From Gibbula magus (Eukaryota > Mollusca > Gastropoda > Trochida > Trochidae), in contig OW388304.1 in assembly GCA_936450465.1 (NCBI GenBank), positions 12,060,708-12,124,707 on the forward strand: a stretch of DNA of 64,000 bases, in the 5' to 3' direction. The notes under the pieces are model-generated. The model had not been told where the DNA came from. It worked only from the letters and a program-made list of their open reading frames with translations, and made no database searches. Below, one piece after another: positions 62,071-64,000 of the stretch. Every line of letters starts with the position of its first letter. Position 1 is the first letter of the stretch. Made by a program: the position numbers and the translations under genes.

Positions 62071-62751
62071 GCCGAATGCTGACGGACCTCTCATTTTTAT
62101 ACATGAAGAATAAATCTAAGTAACATATGTGAGAACTTGGCTGATCTTATTGCTAGCAGACATTTGTATATAATTCACTCATGGTGTTCGATATAAATGG
62201 AATGCTCACATAATATAATCATTTGACACTAGTTTTGTACATAGTTAGGACTAAGTGATAGACATAGCTAAGGATGATGGTAAATATACATAGGTAAAAA
62301 CAAATCTAGTGATGAATAATTGTTACACACAGTTCAAGTAACAAGCAGTATTTACATTTGATAATACAGTTACAATTTAGACATAAACAAAGTAATATAA
62401 CATAGTTTACCTGAACACAGATGAGGGTCGAGATGTGAATGTATTTGCAGTGAATCAAGATATGATTTCCACATGCTACTCTCGCTTTATATACACTCAC
62501 ATTCGGTAACCCAAACGTGTCATAGTAATTAATCTTATTCAAATATGTAATACTGAAACATTCGATGTCGCCATAAGCTCATTCATTGCTAAGTTTACCG
62601 AATCTTACTTAATAACGATACTAAATCTCAGTTGCTTGGAGTGCACATTGCCTGAGGCAGCTAATGAACAGTTGGGTATATCAGCGTTACATCATGCGTG
62701 GTCAGCTTGTAAATAATATTGCAATATAGGGGGAGATTTCTATCTATGACA

Positions 62752-62768
62752 ATACCCCTCCGCTTGGG
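62752..62768 (-). promoter_or_regulatory. Polypurine tract of the Ty3/gypsy element
   Basis: On the minus strand CCCAAGCGGAGGGGTAT lies immediately before the LTR's TGTCATAG start. A GCTTTCGCGGTCGAAAG palindrome lies just upstream (62,773-62,789). A purine-rich tract abutting the 3' LTR primes plus-strand DNA synthesis in LTR retrotransposons. Confidence 0.7.
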
Positions 62769-62917
62769 AACTTTCGACCGCGAAAGCCAAAAACAATTCA
62801 CACATGAAAATGTACATAATCAAACAGTTTACAATCATCTGGGTCAAGATCCAGGAGATGGAAACATTAAATAACATTGTTGAAAATGGAAGTGAAAAAC
62901 ATAAAGGTAGCAAAGCT

Positions 62918-63284
62918 TTACCTACGGAGTAATTGCTCAGAACGGAGAAGTTGTAGGGTTACTTGAGGAAGATGCAAGAAATATATGGTTCCAGAAGGTA
63001 GGAGAAGTTGAAGAGTATACGAGAAGAGAACAATCATCAGTATGTTAGTCAAAGACCGGTTGGTTTGGGTGAGGATGTGATCAGCATCCCCGAGCACTTT
63101 TAGACACAGGTTAACCTGTATGTCTTTCAGTAACTCCAATGAAAGTTGTTTCTCAAGATTAGAGTAAATAGTATGAACTGTAGTAGGAATGTTAATAGAA
63201 GTATTTGGGTGTTTGTTGTCGTTTGCGACGTTTGCCTGAATTTGTTTTCCTGATGTGGAAGTCTGCTTTGAGACCTGGACCTAC
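62918..63284 (-). CDS. Possible small third ORF of the Ty3/gypsy element, overlapping pol
   Basis: In the +1 frame relative to pol, the sequence is open for about 121 codons from just after a TAG near 63,285 to a stop at 62,918, overlapping the last ~90 bp of pol. It has no ATG near its start. An internal TTG at 63,139 begins a 73-codon part containing LELLKDIQVNLCLKVLGDAD and hydrophobic ILMIVLFSYTLQLLLPSG. The position between pol and LTR is where some Ty3/gypsy elements carry env or accessory frames, but I see no envelope features beyond one possible membrane segment. It may be expressed by frameshift or splicing, or be a chance frame. Confidence 0.35.
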
Positions 63285-64000
63285 ATTCTGTTCTGGTTCC
63301 CAACTTGGTGTAGGGAAATGAAGCCATTTGAGAAGATAATGTCTTACTCCATTTATGAGTTTTGACCTAAGAACCTTTTCTACAGGATAAGCTTCTTTAG
63401 AGGGTTCTGGTGCAGATGGTGCATTACGTACAGAAGATGATGTGCTGGGTGCTGGTTGTGCCGTTTGTGCAGGTGGAGCAGTTTGTGCGCTCGTAGGTTT
63501 TTGTGCAGCAGTTGTGCTGGTTGAATAGTGAGCGTTGGTTGAGCTCGTAGAAGGGTGAGCAGAAGAAGTGCTCTTTGGCTTAGTAGAAGTTAAGCCTGAT
63601 TGCTGATTGCAATCATCAGTTGAAGATGATGTAGGATCACCATCCGTTGCGCTGGAACGAGGTGAAGAATTGCAGTCAGGGTGCTGACTGGTAGAATTGG
63701 AAGCAGGCGCTGATGCTGCTGTACCAGAGGTGTCTGGTTGTGGTTCTGGTGGCTGTTTATCAGCTCTAAGAACCACCAACTTTAGGCGATTTGCATGTAC
63801 AGGAGATTTGTGTTCAGCGTCGTCTGAACATCTCCGAATCTTGTAGGTGTAGTTTGGTCCAATGGAGGTGATGTAGTATGGACCTTTCCATGGTTGTGCC
63901 AACTTAGGTGAAAGACCTGTGCCTATTGCTGTGTTGTGAAGGTAGACATGCTGGCCAACCGTAAAAGATGGTTCTTTGGATTTGATGTCTTTGTGCTCTT
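63192..64000 (-). CDS. pol: Ty3/gypsy Pol C-terminus: integrase GPY/F module and chromodomain (partial)
   Basis: The frame enters from beyond the window edge with no upstream stop and ends at TAA 63,192-63,194, giving about 268 visible residues. Order: FTVGQHVYLHN and LAQPWKGPYYITSIGP, the C-terminal integrase GPY/F module; about 115 residues of Ser/Thr/Pro/Ala-rich linker; a chromodomain (AYPVEKVLRSKLINGVRHYL, LKWLHFPTPSWEPEQNVG) with the expected Y, W and W aromatic positions; and a basic tail (SGKRRKRQQ) like a nuclear localisation signal. In chromoviruses the chromodomain steers integration to modified chromatin (established knowledge). The catalytic integrase core, RT and Gag lie outside the window. 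The visible part is intact and could belong to a young element. The linker is unusually long. Confidence 0.9.
   Translation of the reverse strand, partial: EHKDIKSKEPSFTVGQHVYLHNTAIGTGLSPKLAQPWKGPYYITSIGPNYTYKIRRCSDDAEHKSPVHANRLKLVVLRADKQPPEPQPDTSGTAASAPASNSTSQHPDCNSSPRSSATDGDPTSSSTDDCNQQSGLTSTKPKSTSSAHPSTSSTNAHYSTSTTAAQKPTSAQTAPPAQTAQPAPSTSSSVRNAPSAPEPSKEAYPVEKVLRSKLINGVRHYLLKWLHFPTPSWEPEQNVGPGLKADFHIRKTNSGKRRKRQQTPKYFY

Larger units (their letters stand above)
61629..62751 (-). repeat. 3' LTR of a Ty3/gypsy element (inner end firm, outer end tentative)
   Basis: The inner boundary is the TGTCATAGATAG start (62,751 on the minus strand) directly after the polypurine tract. The outer boundary is proposed at ...CTGTCAACA (61,629), giving TGT...ACA ends, but without the 5' LTR or a target duplication it is tentative. 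A TATA box (TATATAAAG, 62,485-62,493) lies 22-30 bp before an exact 55-bp sequence (62,409-62,463), which recurs at 61,704-61,758. The 78-codon frame inside is incidental. Confidence 0.65.

Overview
The window looks like intergenic or intronic DNA from an animal genome, most likely a marine mollusc. It is AT-rich and has no bacterial-style gene packing. It holds tRNA-derived SINEs of the kind found in gastropod and bivalve genomes, TA-flanked mariner/pogo-type DNA transposons, an element with GGGGGTAT ends, a satellite of AGGTCA motifs ending in GGACGGACAGAC-type sequence, and a Ty3/gypsy retrotransposon. The mollusc assignment is inferred from repeat style only. I found no convincing host protein-coding gene, rRNA, functional tRNA gene or CRISPR array; nearly every open frame is a chance frame or lies in a repeat.

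Layout. 1-7.4 kb: unannotatable DNA with a 33-base poly-G run fused to a headless tRNA-SINE. 7.4-11.8 kb: eroded fragments of the array that follows, plus a TA-flanked pogo-like element that contains a 302-bp tandem duplication. 12.2-44.8 kb: the dominant structure, a tandem segmental duplication of a ~9.7-kb unit. Unit A (about 12.2-20.6 kb) is old and diverged. Units B (20.6-30.3 kb) and C (30.3-44.1 kb) are nearly identical apart from indels, and a diverged stub follows (44.1-44.8 kb). Because several copies are present, the units date their own insertions. A mariner-type MITE and two other inserts are in B and C but not A. A SINE with 11-bp target duplications, a second SINE-like element and a 3.67-kb insertion are in C only. 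The 3.67-kb insertion carries a cluster of seven GACGGC-type palindromes and its own MITE.

44.9-46.2 kb: a satellite built on a GATTCCTAGATTGTGAAGGG core. 47.1-48.3 kb: an element with 11-bp inverted ends around six ~158-bp repeats carrying inverted octamer motifs. 50.3-50.8 kb: an inverted repeat flanked by TGACGTCA sites. 51.7-52.6 kb: a Tc1/mariner element whose transposase has lost its catalytic middle. 53.3-54.1 kb: two copies of a dispersed repeat also present at 46.3 kb. 55.2-56.3 kb: a ~145-bp satellite dense in nuclear-receptor-type half-sites. 57.9-58.2 kb: a long fold-back. 58.7-61.3 kb: nested duplicated repeats interrupted by a 5'-truncated LINE tail.

61.6-64.0 kb: the 3' end of a Ty3/gypsy element on the minus strand. 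It shows integrase GPY/F module, a long Ser/Thr/Pro linker, a chromodomain, a small overlapping third frame, a polypurine tract and a large LTR with internal repeats. This is the only recognisable protein-coding sequence apart from the broken Tc1 transposase. All alignments and identity figures are by eye.
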